Source: Acanthococcus lagerstroemiae (Eukaryota; Arthropoda; Insecta; Hemiptera; Eriococcidae). Taken from it: DNA of 64,000 nucleotides. Every line of letters starts with the position of its first letter. The stretch's first letter is position 1. Below, piece after piece: positions 12,420 through 23,792 of this stretch. Made by a program: the position numbers and the translations under genes. The notes under the pieces were generated by a model. That model saw only the letters and a list, made by a program, of their open reading frames with translations. It ran no database searches and was not told the DNA's origin. The stretch spans positions 37,646,955-37,710,954 of the forward strand of contig CM063111.1 in NCBI GenBank assembly GCA_031841125.1. The letters run 5' to 3'.

Positions 12420-12706
12420 TAATTAATGAAAAGTAGAGAGTTCGAAATTTTCTAGGATTTAGGACTGAGAGTTTCTGTATATATAAAGCCTAGTAAGGAC
12501 CTTGCCCTTTTAATTATTTGATAATTATGGGGAACAAAGGTCAGCTTAGAGTCAAAAGGTATTCCCAAGTCCCTGTTCTCTGATTTAATATTTAGCGAGT
12601 GCTCCCAATGGAGTAACAAAAAGTTACCGGCTGCCTTTTCTTTGTGAACATCAGTTGATAGCATTTGTCCAAGTTTAGGGACAAATTGTTTTGTATGCAA
12701 CAGCAA
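12420..12706 (-). pseudogene. LINE reverse transcriptase fragment (different family)
   Basis: An 84-codon minus-strand frame encodes NRDLGIPFDSKLTFVPHNYQ followed by IIKRARSLLGFIY. This is the palm/thumb junction motif (DLGV.FD.KLTF..H......A...LGFI) of Jockey-like insect reverse transcriptases. Nothing else of the element is open nearby. Confidence 0.65.
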
Positions 12707-13319
12707 TTTAGTATATTCAGGTTTTTAATTAGGTAACATTGTTAAGTATGTACCTATAACTTATAAAATGAATAGAGAGTAGATAAATAGGGGGGATGGT
12801 AAAGTTCACTCTACGCTCATATTAAGATAATAAATAATTATCACCTTCCCAGAGCAAGAAAATAGTTCAACTGAAGGTCTGTCCCCTATCAATCATTATT
12901 GGTTTTTTGTATCAGTATATCAGAACATGTACATACATCAGTACATCAGCAGTATTCTCAGTGTAGAATTATTATAAAATTTTACGATGACTCTGAAAAT
13001 GGGTCTAATTATCCATAGCTTTAGGCCTTAGACTGAAGATTCTAATGCAAAAATAAGATGCTGAGAATTTGAGAGAATATCTTAGAGCCAACTTCGGAGA
13101 AAAAATTCGAAAATTCCAACAGAAGATAATAAGAGTAAAGAATTCTAAATTACTTAATCATTAACTAGAGTAACGCAAATTATAAGAAATAGCTATAGAA
13201 TTTCCATTTCATTGCCGAAGCGATGGTTTAATACAATGGTTGACCAAATTCAACACTAATACACAAGGGAGGCAATGGGGCTCTTCCCTATCTCAGGGAG
13301 CAGAGCCGAAATCAAAAGC
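12707..13319. other. Intergenic, nothing recognised
   Basis: AT-rich spacer without long frames. TACATCAG-type words recur a few times near 12930-12950. Confidence 0.4.
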
Positions 13320-13860
13320 ATTCAACGAATAGCGAAGTCCCGCTCAGTCTCAAATGATTTAGAGTCTCAAAGTTTCAGGGAATTTCAAGCCAATATATGA
13401 ATGAATCTCGAAAGTCACAAACGAATCTCCAAGAGTCGTAGCGACTTTAAACGGGTCTAGAAAAGTCTTACAGTGTCTTTAAACGTATTTTTAAATACCT
13501 TAAACGAGTTCTGAGGAAAGTGATACCGAGCTCTAAGGAATTTAAAAGTGTGGTGAAAAAGTCTACAAAAGTTCTAATCAAGTATGGAAGAGTCCGAAAG
13601 AATCCTCAATAATTCTGGAAGTTTCATACAAAGCCTTAAGCCAGTCATAAACAGTTTTAGCGAATAAAGACGTTTGAAAGAGCCTTTTAAAGAGCATCCA
13701 TTGGTCACAAACCTGCAAGAATAAATTTCTACAGTCCTAACCCAGTTGTAAAGGGTCTTAATAAAGTCTGCAGGAGTCGTGAGAAGTCCGAAACGAGTGG
13801 TGAAGAGTCAGTGAGTCTTAAAACAGAGCCGTAAAGAGTTTTATACATATCTGACACACA
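13320..13860. repeat. Degenerate AGTC-rich tandem repeat, part 1
   Basis: Loose repeats of the type AAGAGTCTTAAACGAGTCT recur about every 20-30 bases. The same texture resumes after the mariner at 15082-15240, so the transposon inserted into or beside an old satellite-like tract. Confidence 0.45.
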
Positions 13861-14203
13861 AGGCCGGATTTAGCATTCTCGCGCCTTCAGGCAGAATAAA
13901 AATTGCCACTTCCTCAGATTTTCGTTGTTTTTTTTTTCTTTTTAAATAAATACATACATAGATTTAAAATAAGTGTCGAAAATTTTCCGCCTCCCAAAAT
14001 CTGCCGCCCTATAGGCACGTACCTATGTGGCCGATACGCAAATATGGCCCTATCTCACAGAATCTTAAAAAGTCGTCTTTTTAATTACGAGGGGTGTCCC
14101 AAAAGTTTTGCACAGCGCGCTCTGGCGGCCGCGGTAATTCACCTAGCGGGTTCGTTGTATGCTCATTTTGTAGCTTGGACCTTCAGGAAGACGGACTTGT
14201 ATT

Positions 14204-14282
14204 TGAGGAGTTATCTGTCAAAAGGGCGTCCGTTCAATGTATTTCTTATGGAACGGACGCCCTTTTGACAGATAACTCCTCA
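14204..14282. repeat. Perfect palindrome inserted in mariner TIR
   Basis: Two 32-nt arms (14204-14235 and 14251-14282) are perfect inverted complements around a 15-nt loop. The sequence on either side (ATTTG before, ATTTG after) joins into uninterrupted mariner TIR when compared with the other end. It is therefore a ~75-bp foldback insertion with a 5-bp duplication. Confidence 0.8.
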
Positions 14283-14324
14283 TTTGTTTTTGTCGTACGA
14301 TAATTCGAAAAAATATCAGATGAG

Positions 14325-14943
14325 TTAGCGCAATACCTTGACGATTCTTTGGGCCACGGCATTACTCAGGTCCCCTAAGATGGAAAAACGAACTCCCCGA
14401 AGAGATTCTTTTAATTTTGGGAACAGGTCATAATCAGGCGGACACAGATCGGGACTATACGGTGGATGTGGTAACGTTTCATAGCCATTTTCGATAAGAT
14501 AATCGGTGGTATGTGGACGTATATTGTCGTGAAGAAAGATTATTCCGCATTTCAGCTTTCTAGGTCGTTTTTTTCGAAGCCGTAGTCCCAAATTTTTGCG
14601 TAAGAAGTCTTTATAATACTCGGTGGTGATACTACGACCAGGAGGGACCTTATTTGTGGCCACAATTTCCATATGATCATAAATGAAGATTGTCACCTAT
14701 GACGATTGAAAGTCGATCTCTTCTCGGGTTGTTTTTGATGCTTATAAGACCCTGTCGAAAAAGATTCGACCAATGTTGAATTGTGGAACAGTTCACCACA
14801 TTATCACCACAAACTTCAAATAATTCACGATTAATCTCGGGCACAGATTTTGCCGCGAAGAGTTTCAAAATGTATGCACGTTGCTCCGAAGCAGTTACGC
14901 GACCTGAAGAATTGTTGGGGTGTTGCGCTAACTCGTCTGACAT
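14325..14943 (-). pseudogene. Mariner transposase, internally deleted
   Basis: The N-terminal piece (14677-14943) starts MSDELAQHPNNSS and holds the first helix-turn-helix. The C-terminal piece (14325-14696), in another frame, holds LHDNIRPHT with the second catalytic Asp and HPPYSPDLCPPDYDLF with the third (mariner DD34D type). Compared with the usual ~345 residues, the second helix-turn-helix and the region of the first catalytic Asp are gone, and the two parts are out of frame. In intact form it catalyses cut-and-paste at TA sites; this copy cannot. Confidence 0.85.
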
Positions 14944-15081
14944 TTTCTCAAATTATCGTACGACAAAAACAAATACAGGCTCGTCTTTCTGAAGGTCCAA
15001 GCTACACAATGAGCATACAACGAACCCGCTAACCGCGGCCGCCAGAGCGCGCTGTGCAAAACTTTTGGGACACCCTTCGTA

Positions 15082-15245
15082 GTGTCAAGAAGTTTTAGAG
15101 TCGTATGTGAGATAATTCTAAAACATCTTGGTCATGCCTAAAGAGTTAAAGAGTTACGAACCAGTTTAGAAAATAGTTTCACCGAATCAAATTACTGAGT
15201 TTGTAAGAGCCTTGGAGAACTCAAGTCTGGGAAGGCGAGTTTGGG
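15082..15245. repeat. Degenerate AGTC-rich tandem repeat, part 2
   Basis: Continuation of the repeat texture seen at 13320-13860 (TAAAGAGTTAAAGAGTTACG, TTTTAGAGTCG), separated from it by the mariner. Confidence 0.4.
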
Positions 15246-15259
15246 TTCTAGGTCGTAGC

Positions 15260-15964
15260 CAGGGATTGGGACTGCATTATTTTTGAATACGATCCGATCC
15301 GATTAAATCTTCAAACTGTAATAAATTTTGATAGGATCCGATTGGTTCTTTGGAAGACGTGTAATACAATTCATTTGCTCTGTCAATTCATTTTGTTGTC
15401 TTACAATTCATTCAATCGCTCTCATTCACTCTCTAAGGCAGTGTGTATGCATGTCGATCCGATCCCATTCACTCTTTCAGGAAACTAATTCAATTCAATC
15501 GCTCATTCGCTCCCTTCGGCTCTTCCACATTATTTAGAAATTCAGATAAGATCGTCCATTTTTTGAAGCAGATGCATTATCAACTTGATAAATAAATAAA
15601 GACTACTCAACTTGGGTGTTCCAAGTTTTTGGACGTTTCAAGAGCTGATTTTCCATGCTCATAAGGACTTAGTTAATTATAAAACTAAAAGATTTTATAT
15701 GAATTAAGAATTCGCTCTTTATCAATTCGCTCTCGGTTTTCAGAAATTTCATTAATTCATTCATTGATTTACTCCTGCTGAACAATGTTTCACCAAACTC
15801 CTCATTCGCTCTTTCCAATGTTCATTAGCTTGATTCATTCGCTCCTTAATTCCTTCTCGGTAAACGAATTCCCTTTCATTCGCTTTCCATTCGCTCTTTC
15901 GTGCACGAAAAAAAGACCATCAACTTCTCCCATGCGATCCGATCTGATACGCTCCCAATCCCTG
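15260..15964. mobile_element. hAT-type MITE with CAGGGATTGGG ends
   Basis: The termini are CAGGGATTGGGA and TCCCAATCCCTG, with subterminal GATCCGATC blocks near both ends. A perfect 8-bp duplication GTCGTAGC lies at 15252-15259 and 15965-15972. The body is rich in ATTCATTCGCTC-like repeats. No transposase. Confidence 0.88.
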
Positions 15965-15972
15965 GTCGTAGC

Positions 15973-17036
15973 CACTGCTCGAATGGAGCAGGCCTTGGTA
16001 AGCTTAGTCTGAGAGGACAATTAAGTTTGATTTCTATAGTGGTAACCACTGACAGGCTAGGGAGCTTTGCACCGACCCTAGCCATTTCCAGTTTTTCTCA
16101 ACTCCAACCAGCCTTGAGATTTTATTTACCGGCCCTGAGATTTCATTTGTAGTTCCTAAAATTCGACTAACGACTCGTTCGGTTCCGTAAAATTGCATCT
16201 TCCTGCCAGCTTTACAAAGTATGACCCGCTGAACACTGAGTCATTAATCAAGTAAACATTAACTGGCGTATCAAGCGCAATTAACTGAAACACAATAATT
16301 GTTTCAAACTCATTTACGAAAGGAAACCCGAATCGTTCACATTTCAACTACAGTTGCTAGTTGTAATCTGTTCTAAATCAGAGTGTTCCGTCGGCTTTCA
16401 AACAAATTCGAAGCGATGAATGGCGAACGAGAATACCGCTACGCAGTACAATGTATTTGTTCGATATTCACCCGCAGAGGCTCACAGCCAATGTTTGACC
16501 AAAAGCTCTGCGTACTTTCGACAAATTAATGATTTTTCTTCAAGCGTCCCCGTGTCGCGTAAGGCCTTTAATTTGGGAACGCTCAGTTGAAAACTCTTCA
16601 AAGCCAAACGTATCAATTGGCTCGATAAAAAGGGTAATTTCAAATACTTACCACTCCAACTGTACACTCATGTCTTACATGATAATTCCTGGATACAATG
16701 CGATCTTTTTCAGTTTAGCCGTTAACGTTGCTCAAAAAAGGAAAAGATTTCCTTTAAATCTGAGTGAGAGCAACGCACAGGATCTAGGTCTGCAACAGAA
16801 AGAAAAAATTGTCTGAATTTCAAGATTGTCATAATTTTTCTATAATTTTGGTAAACCAGCTATGGAGGCAAGCCCGAGACGATATTTCTGAAAGAGAGAA
16901 AGGGAGACGTCAAATCCCAGAATTCCAGCTATTTATTTTAAAAAATATAAAAACCGGTCCAATCTTACTTTCCAGCAGGGAACGTACCGAAGAGTTTTTC
17001 ATGGGGGGCGGGGGGAGAATGGTGAAAGTCTCAACT
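15973..17036. other. Intergenic, no supported gene
   Basis: Frames of up to about 100 codons are present (for example 16529-16816 and 16809-17117 on +) but match nothing recognised and lack splice or promoter context. Confidence 0.4.
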
Positions 17037-17222
17037 AACTCAACTCAGAATTTCCAAGTATCAAAGCAAAAAAAAAAATCTTTTGAACCTTTTGGCCTGT
17101 TGGATTTTTCCAACTGACTCAACTCAAAATTCCCAAATATCAAAGCAAAAGAAGAAAAACCTTATTACCTTTTGACCTTCTCAACTCAAAGTCTCAAGTA
17201 TCAAAGCAAAAAAAAAAAAACG
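17037..17222 (+). repeat. Short tandem repeat, about three units
   Basis: Three units contain CAACTCA(A/G)A followed by AGTATCAAAGCAAAA or AATATCAAAGCAAAA and an A-run, spaced about 66-84 bp apart. Confidence 0.7.
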
Positions 17223-17459
17223 CTTGCGTAGCTTGCGAACCCTTAATTTCAGAGAGAAACCCGGCTCGTAGCACGACTGCGTCACTGGCAACTGGTCTCT
17301 CAGGAAGGGTTGTGTTTTACACCCTCCAGATTACGTCACGACTGGTGAAAGCGGCCACAGTCAGGCTATACACATAATAAACTCAAACGGCGGCCGTTCG
17401 AGAGGCACTTCTTGTCGAGTCGCGGCTCTGATATAGTCTGATTTGGTATACTCTGCTGT

Positions 17460-17790
17460 ATGCTGCATCCAGGTGTCTGGTGCTCCGGGCACGAACTGAA
17501 GAGACACATATTCTGCTTCGATGCACGCACTCTGCTGTGGGCTGCATCCAGGTGTCTGGTGCACCGTTGCAGATATTCGAACCGAGAATTTTCGATACGC
17601 TCCTGTCGCAGCATCCAGGTGGCTGGTGCTCCGGGACCGAACCGAAAGGGTCGTATTCCGCACTTGACATACTCCGCTGCATGCTGCATCCAGGTGTCCG
17701 GTGCACCGTTGCGGATACACAAAATCACGAATCTTCGATGCTCTCCCGTCGCAGCATCCAGGTGTCCGGTGCTCCGGGACAGAACTGAAG
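17460..17790. repeat. Minisatellite with alternating ~77/68-bp units
   Basis: GCATCCAGGTGTCTGGTGC or a close variant occurs at 17465, 17544, 17611, 17686 and 17754. Odd units continue CTCCGGGAC-GAACTGAAG and even units CACCGTTGCGGATA, giving a higher-order period near 145 bp. The block is GC-rich, and several frames stay open on both strands because the period suits them. The predicted peptides (APDTWMQ-like repeats) resemble no known protein. Confidence 0.85.
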
Positions 17791-17824
17791 GGGGGGTCGC
17801 TTCCTGAGCCGACATACTCCGCTA

Positions 17825-19529
17825 CGTGCGCATCCCATCTCTCATGCGCTAATTGCGTTGTTATTGTTGACTACTGAGTACAGTGCCATTGAAAAAGATT
17901 TTGAAAACTGAAAGAAACCCTTCAAAGGATTTGGAAGAGGTAACCCGATCTACAAGGGTTGACATAATTTTGACCTGCGTCAATTTTGCGAATTTTGATA
18001 CTATATTTTGACATTTTAACAATCATTCAACCAATCAAAGTACTCCGACGCGTTTTTGACTTCTTGACACATTTTTGACCGATCAATTCTGCTATACAAG
18101 TGGGCGGAGCCTACGTGATTGTCAAGGACCAACACAATTTTGACAAAAAAAGAGTGTCATTAGTATCTTTTGACGCTGAGTTTGCAGATCGGGAAGTGAG
18201 CTGTTTGCTAATGTATAAAATGGGTTCGTAGTTAGACAAGTGTACAATTCCTTTGAATCGATCCAAGCAGAATATGTCCAGTGAAAAATTTGTCTTATTA
18301 CTAGTAGATTTGGTGAAATGCAGTATTGATGTTGCGTATCCGAGCGTAAAATACTTACAAGTAAATTTTCCAAGCAATAATGCGATGTGAATTATAAAAA
18401 TATTAATTGTAATTTGATATTCTGTTTTAGGTTTCGAGCAGTGAAGCTTCCACCAGACCCATATAATAGCGTAAAATCTGTAATCCGTTGCCAATGATTA
18501 TAAATTGCCGATGATTGATTACAGACGATTATTCTGTTTTTCAATACTCAATAGTATTTTCTATTTCTAGTCAATTGTACGTTCATGAGGGACTGAGTTA
18601 AGTTGTACAGAATATAAAAGCACGGATTGTACGTGTAAGTTGCGGAGATTATCTTTCAATCATTCTATGTCAATGCTGAGTTGGGGAAGTTATGACAAAC
18701 AGATGTACTTTGGATGTTCTCAAAACTGCATGCTCGTTAACAAGTTTTGATAGTATTAGTGATAATTTTGGTTGTTCGAATTGTAAACCTTATTTGAATC
18801 GAAATAAACTTCCTCCTGCGAATCGATAGGTATAAAATTCCTCTGTTGTCTTTAGCGCATGAAGAGTTACAATTTCCTAATCCTAAGAAGCCACTTAAAT
18901 TGGTTGAATTGAGTAATATATAAGAACGTTTCCTAACTCCAAGAATTCGTTTCATTCAAATTCAAGAGTCATATTCATTAATATTTTGTAGGTACTTCCT
19001 TCAGAGAAAATGTTTGGTCCTGATTGCAGTCTGCAGCTTCACAGTTTGAAGTCTTGAACTTACCTGCCTGCAATGTCATCTTAATTACGTTTCATCTATC
19101 AGCTCTTAGGTTAAGAGAAAAAAAGACCTTAAACGTGACTATCTATAGGTCTTTTTGCGAAACGGCTTGTTTGTCAGATTGTTTATTGACTGTTCTTCGT
19201 GTTTTTTGTAAATGCTACAAGCTAAAAGTTGGAATCTTGGAATCATTCCAACTTTTAAGCATATACGCAATGTAATTTAAAAGCTAAGCTTGTAGCTTGT
19301 GAAGAAGCCTAGTGAAAACGGTTTTAATAAGATAAGCTAGTTTGTCTTCTCAATTCAGTGCCCAGTTTGTCCACCTACATTAATGAGCGTTTCGAACATG
19401 AACGTACAGCCGTACAAAAAGACCTTCAACATAACTATGGATAGGTCCTTTTTACTGAGCAAATAAACTAGTCTCTAATTTTCCAGTCCAGAACCGACAC
19501 TCTTCCAGCAGTTAGCTGCTTGTTTGCTA
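17825..19529. other. Intergenic, nothing recognised
   Basis: AT-rich spacer. The longest frames (for example 127 codons at 18111-18494, minus) show no motif I can name. A small inverted repeat around AAGCTAAAAGTTGGAAT lies at about 19215-19260. Confidence 0.4.
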
Positions 19530-19537
19530 CTTTAGGG

Positions 19538-21875
19538 CAGTGGCGTATTACCCATAAGGCACACTAGGCACGTGCCTAGGGCGGCAAATTTTTTGGAACG
19601 GCAAATTTTGACTTAAAAAAGGGGGAAAATAAGAAAAAAAAGAAGGGAAAAATTAAAAAAGAGGGAAAAAAGAGGAAAGAAAAAAGGGGGAAAAAACGAA
19701 TATAGACTGAAAAAAGTTCATATTTGGGTTTTGTGTTTCAATCGGTATTTACCTTTCATTATGAATTTTAGTGACCAAAATTTTTTCCAAGCGAGAGCTA
19801 TTCTGGTGGTGATCTCTTTTTCGAATTGGTTATCACCTTTGCCTGGCAAATTAAGGACGAAATGGCTTATTGGAAGAATGTTTTGAAAAGAGTAGTAGCT
19901 GTCATTAAAAAACTCAGTAGCCGTGGTTTAGCACTTAGAGGACATGATGAAAAATTTAGCTCTGTGCACAATGGGAATTTTATGAAGTGTCTTGAATTGT
20001 TAGCTGAATTTGATCCATTTATAGCCACTCATATTGCATCCCATGGAAATCCAGGCAAAGGGCATGTGTCGTACTTATCATCTACTATTTGTGACCAATT
20101 TATCGAATTATTAGGTTCAAGGGTGTTACAAGAAATTGTACAAGAAGTAAAAGAAAGTAAATATTTGTCTATAATCGTTGACTCCACGCCGGATATAAGC
20201 CACATTGATGAACTTTCATTCATCATCAGATATGTTCAGAAAGATGGAGTTCCTGTGGAAAGGTTTGTTGGTTTTCTCCCAAATGTAGGTCACAAATCCG
20301 AACAATTGGAAGAAGCCATAATTTCTTTTCTGAAATTACATGACTTGGACATTAAAAATTGCGTCGGTCAGTCATATGACAACGCCAATAATATGTGCGG
20401 CTGTTACAGTGGTTTGCAGGCTCGAATTTTGAAACTCAATCCTTTGGCAACATATGTACCTTGTTCTGCGCACTCTTTGAATTTAGTTGGGACATGTGCC
20501 GCAGAATGTGTTCCCCAAGCAGCAAAATTTTTCAACGCTCTGCAACGTGTTTTCACTTTTTTTGCAGCCTCTACTCGCAGATGGAACCTCCTTATGGGAA
20601 ATTTGAAAATAGGTCAAAAAGTGGTGAAGCGAGTAGATGGAACCAGGTGGTCAAGCCGTTTTTTTGCCACTAGTTCAACTAAAAGCTGGAAAGAAATTCA
20701 AAAATCACTCTTGGATATTGCAGATAATCCATCAGAAAAATCAGAAGTCCGTTGTGAAGCTAAAGGACTAATGAAGCACCTTGATCGTTTTGAATTTGCT
20801 TTCATGTCTGTTTTCTGGAATGCAGTGTTGCAGAGATTTCACACAACAAGCAAGCAATTACAGTCAGAAAGGGCAGATTTAAACTTGGTTAATCATTTGT
20901 ATACATCATTAACTGAATTCATTTCAAGTCTAAGAAATTATGAAATGTTTAATCAGTTTTTAAATGAAGCTAAAATTTTAACCGATGGCAACGAAAATTA
21001 TGAGCCTGAAAACAAGAGACGAAAGATTCGAAAACTTCTTCCTGGCGAATCAAGAGAGAATGAACCTGAATTTGGCGGACGAGATAATTTGAGAATAAAT
21101 ACGTATTTTGCCATCTTAGATAGAATTGGTTCTGAACTTAAGAAAAGGCAACTGGCATACTCCACTGTTGTAGACCGATTCGATTTTTTATTCAAACTGA
21201 ACCAGTTGAAGCCTGAAGAAATTATAAAGAAAGCAGAAAATCTTCAACAAATTTATGCTGATCAATTTGATGACAACTTTCCAGAGTGTATCATCCATTA
21301 CAAGAGCTACATCTCATCAACAGAACCAATAAACGATTGGTCCAAATCTTTTGAATTTTTCAAAAAACATTCTTTAAATCTCACTTTTCCTAATATTGAC
21401 ATAGCAATGCGAATTTTTTTATCTATGGCTGTAGCCAATTGTTCAGCAGAGCGTTCCTTTTCCGTTTTAAAACGTTTAAAAAATTACTTGAGGTCAACTT
21501 TGTCTCACTCAAAATTAAATTCCCTCGCTATTTTAAGCATTGAAAGTGTATTAGTTGAGAAGATTGATTTTGATGAAATTGTTAACGAATTTGCTGCTGG
21601 TAAAAGTAGAAAGAAATTATTTTTGTAAATGATAAAAGTTTGAAATTGAATGGTTTTTTACATACAACTCAATAATTTAGAATTTAATATTATTTGTACT
21701 TGTAATAAAAACACACAAAAAAAAATTGAAAAACAGAAGTTGAAATATGTAGCGGTCTCTGAGGATTATTAACAAAAAATTTTCACCCCCCCCCATCCAT
21801 CCCTTAATGACGCTTGCATAAGAGGCGGCAAACATTTTGGTGCCTAAGAGCGCCACACACTTTAATCCGCCACTG
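19538..21875 (+). mobile_element. hAT transposon, ends and target duplication intact
   Basis: The ends are CAGTGGCGTATTACC and the inverted CAGTGGCGGATTAAAG. They are flanked by the perfect 8-bp duplication CTTTAGGG (19530-19537 and 21876-21883). The element is 2338 bp and carries one long transposase frame. A purine-rich GGGAAAAAA tract (about 19615-19695) lies where the N-terminal coding part would be expected. Confidence 0.92.
19826..21628 (+). CDS. hAT transposase (ZMYM/DUF4371-like), N-terminus missing
   Basis: A 600-codon uninterrupted frame. Residues ~90-250 are the DUF4371-type RNase H-like core, with D119 in IIVDSTPD, D185 in SYDNANN and the hAT CxxH-like motif C213-S-A-H216. Residues ~520-600 are the hAT C-terminal dimerisation region with the conserved NCSAERSFS and Glu 542. 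Relatives are usually 700-800 residues with an N-terminal TTF/BED zinc finger. Here the frame opens only just before KDEMAYWKNVL, the first ATG is codon 13 (19862), and the finger is absent. The protein keeps the catalytic core but has probably lost its DNA-binding module. The lack of stops suggests a fairly young copy. Confidence 0.85.
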   Translation: MVITFAWQIKDEMAYWKNVLKRVVAVIKKLSSRGLALRGHDEKFSSVHNGNFMKCLELLAEFDPFIATHIASHGNPGKGHVSYLSSTICDQFIELLGSRVLQEIVQEVKESKYLSIIVDSTPDISHIDELSFIIRYVQKDGVPVERFVGFLPNVGHKSEQLEEAIISFLKLHDLDIKNCVGQSYDNANNMCGCYSGLQARILKLNPLATYVPCSAHSLNLVGTCAAECVPQAAKFFNALQRVFTFFAASTRRWNLLMGNLKIGQKVVKRVDGTRWSSRFFATSSTKSWKEIQKSLLDIADNPSEKSEVRCEAKGLMKHLDRFEFAFMSVFWNAVLQRFHTTSKQLQSERADLNLVNHLYTSLTEFISSLRNYEMFNQFLNEAKILTDGNENYEPENKRRKIRKLLPGESRENEPEFGGRDNLRINTYFAILDRIGSELKKRQLAYSTVVDRFDFLFKLNQLKPEEIIKKAENLQQIYADQFDDNFPECIIHYKSYISSTEPINDWSKSFEFFKKHSLNLTFPNIDIAMRIFLSMAVANCSAERSFSVLKRLKNYLRSTLSHSKLNSLAILSIESVLVEKIDFDEIVNEFAAGKSRKKLFL

Positions 21876-21883
21876 CTTTAGGG

Positions 21884-23790
21884 ATTTTTATTTTTTGATC
21901 TGTATCGAGTATGTTTGAATGCCTCCACAGCATACGCTGAAAAGGGGAATATTCCAGAATATTATATCTGAATTTCCAGCCATTTGCTAGTACCCTTTTG
22001 CTAATAGAATGAGAATCATGATTTTTTTGGGGGCGGATAAAGACTTGTCCGGCAGTGTATTTTTTGCACTCTTCGCCAACATTGGTTTCTAAATTTGTAC
22101 TCTTAAGGAACATGGTTGACGATTAGCCCTACTGGCCAACGATAGGAAGATTTATTTGGCTTTGCGAGATGTTTCATCGGACTTCTTTCTTCACTGTCTG
22201 AACCATCTCGAATGGGGCAAAGGGAGTTCGTAGAGTCGTTGATCGGTCGCATAAATTTAACCTGGTTAGTCCCGGTTACATTCTCTAATTACTTTACAAT
22301 ATGAAAAACTAATCGGAGTCGAAGAACATAAATTTGAAAACTGTCTCATTTTAGACGATCGTTGGGGCGAAAAAGTATTATCGAAAATGAAATATAACAT
22401 AACGCCGGAGAAATATTATTATTCCGCTTCATTTCAAAACGTCAAAACAGTTTTCGAGTGTCCTCTCTCAATGACTTTTTTTTTTGAACGCCAAAATAAC
22501 GCGGATTTCAGCGGGGAAGATGTGCGGGGTGTTGTTGCACAGCTGTCTCTAAATGAAATTGGTGTACTGCCAGGAGCGAGAAAGAGGGGCAAAAAACGTC
22601 GAGCCGGAGAAACTGAACAACGAACGCGTATCTGCCTTTTCGTCTCCAGAAATGAAAATGCTTATTTTTAAAATCAAAGAGCCGCCCCAAAAGAAAGTTT
22701 TTAATCCGCGTTTTCGAATTTGCCCGTTAATACGCGCACCGGTTCTCGCCTCTATATCGTCTTAGTCCGTAAACTTTTCAGCCCAATGGAAGTATCAACT
22801 TTATTACCGGCATTTCGAGCGGAAGAAAGTCTTCATGTCCCGAAACCGGCGCGAACGCTCCGAATAATGCCATAAAGAAAACTAACTTTTTAATATTTTA
22901 TCAGTTAATGCTCTAATTATGTAGCATTAATTTTTAGCCGATAAAAGAGCGAGAAGTTGACGTCGCTGAAAATATCCCACTCGTAGCCCCCCCCCGGTCT
23001 TTTCACCGTGTACTAAGCAAATGGCCGCCCGACTGACTGCCTTTTGATTTCAACGTCCGGTGAAAATCGTTTGCTTTATGTCGACGATAAAAAAGGAGAG
23101 GGTTCGTGTTTAGCCGAGGCAATTAATGAGAACGCTCTGCTTTCGGACTTCGTCAATGGTAAACAGAAATTTTACTGCGCGACGTGTGTAATCTTTTTTA
23201 AAAGCACTGCGGTTCGTACATTAAAATTAAAAATTATACACGTCGCGCTAAACGGTGAAAACATGGGATTATAATTAACTGTATGAATTTTCGTACTTAA
23301 TGGAAAGTGGTAGAATTGAACGGGGCTCTGTGAAAATTTGCGAAGAAGATGGACGATCCTATCGTCGTATCATGAAGTAGAATAATGATTTTGGCATTGT
23401 CACTCGGAGCGTTTTGTATTATGAATAGCAAAACTGTGTATCTACATATGCACAGAACATTCCCTTTCGATTGTGATAAAATTGATGATAACTGAGATTA
23501 GGGTAGTTACAGCCCGCAACGCGACCACTTTCTTGGGATCAGGTGTAGTTGAAGTGGACGTGAGGCGATCTTAAACGAGATGACTGTGATTAGAAAGTGT
23601 TGGGACCGTTTTTTTCTAAGAGGAGGGCAGGGATGGACTGACCAGAGGGGCGAGAGGTAAATGCTCCTGGCCTGAAGGGTTTATGACCTGTTGGTCGGTA
23701 TAGTCATCTACTGTAAGATGAAAACAAATACCACAATTTTGAAAAATAATTCGAACTTGTTGAATACAGCGGCTACACTAATGCACGGTA
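21884..23790. other. Intergenic, no supported gene
   Basis: Some CpG-containing stretches (about 22380-22860 and 22930-23100) have frames of 60-94 codons without recognisable content. A poly-C run lies near 22987. Confidence 0.4.
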
Positions 23791-23792
23791 TA

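Larger units (their letters stand above)
14088..15079 (-). mobile_element. Internally deleted mariner element
   Basis: The element is flanked by TA (14086-14087 and 15080-15081). The ends match as long inverted repeats: CGAGGGGTGTCCCAAAAG at the left, and the complement of CTTTTGGGACACCCTTCG at the right. The repeat runs over 140 bp inward and, on the right, covers the first codons of the transposase. It encodes a broken mariner transposase on the minus strand. A small palindromic insertion lies in the left repeat at about 14206-14281. Confidence 0.9.

Noticed and set aside
17361..17815. Repeat proteins of 119-149 residues on the minus strand and 102-115 on the plus strand
   Set aside because: All follow from the minisatellite period; no start context, splice site or homology.
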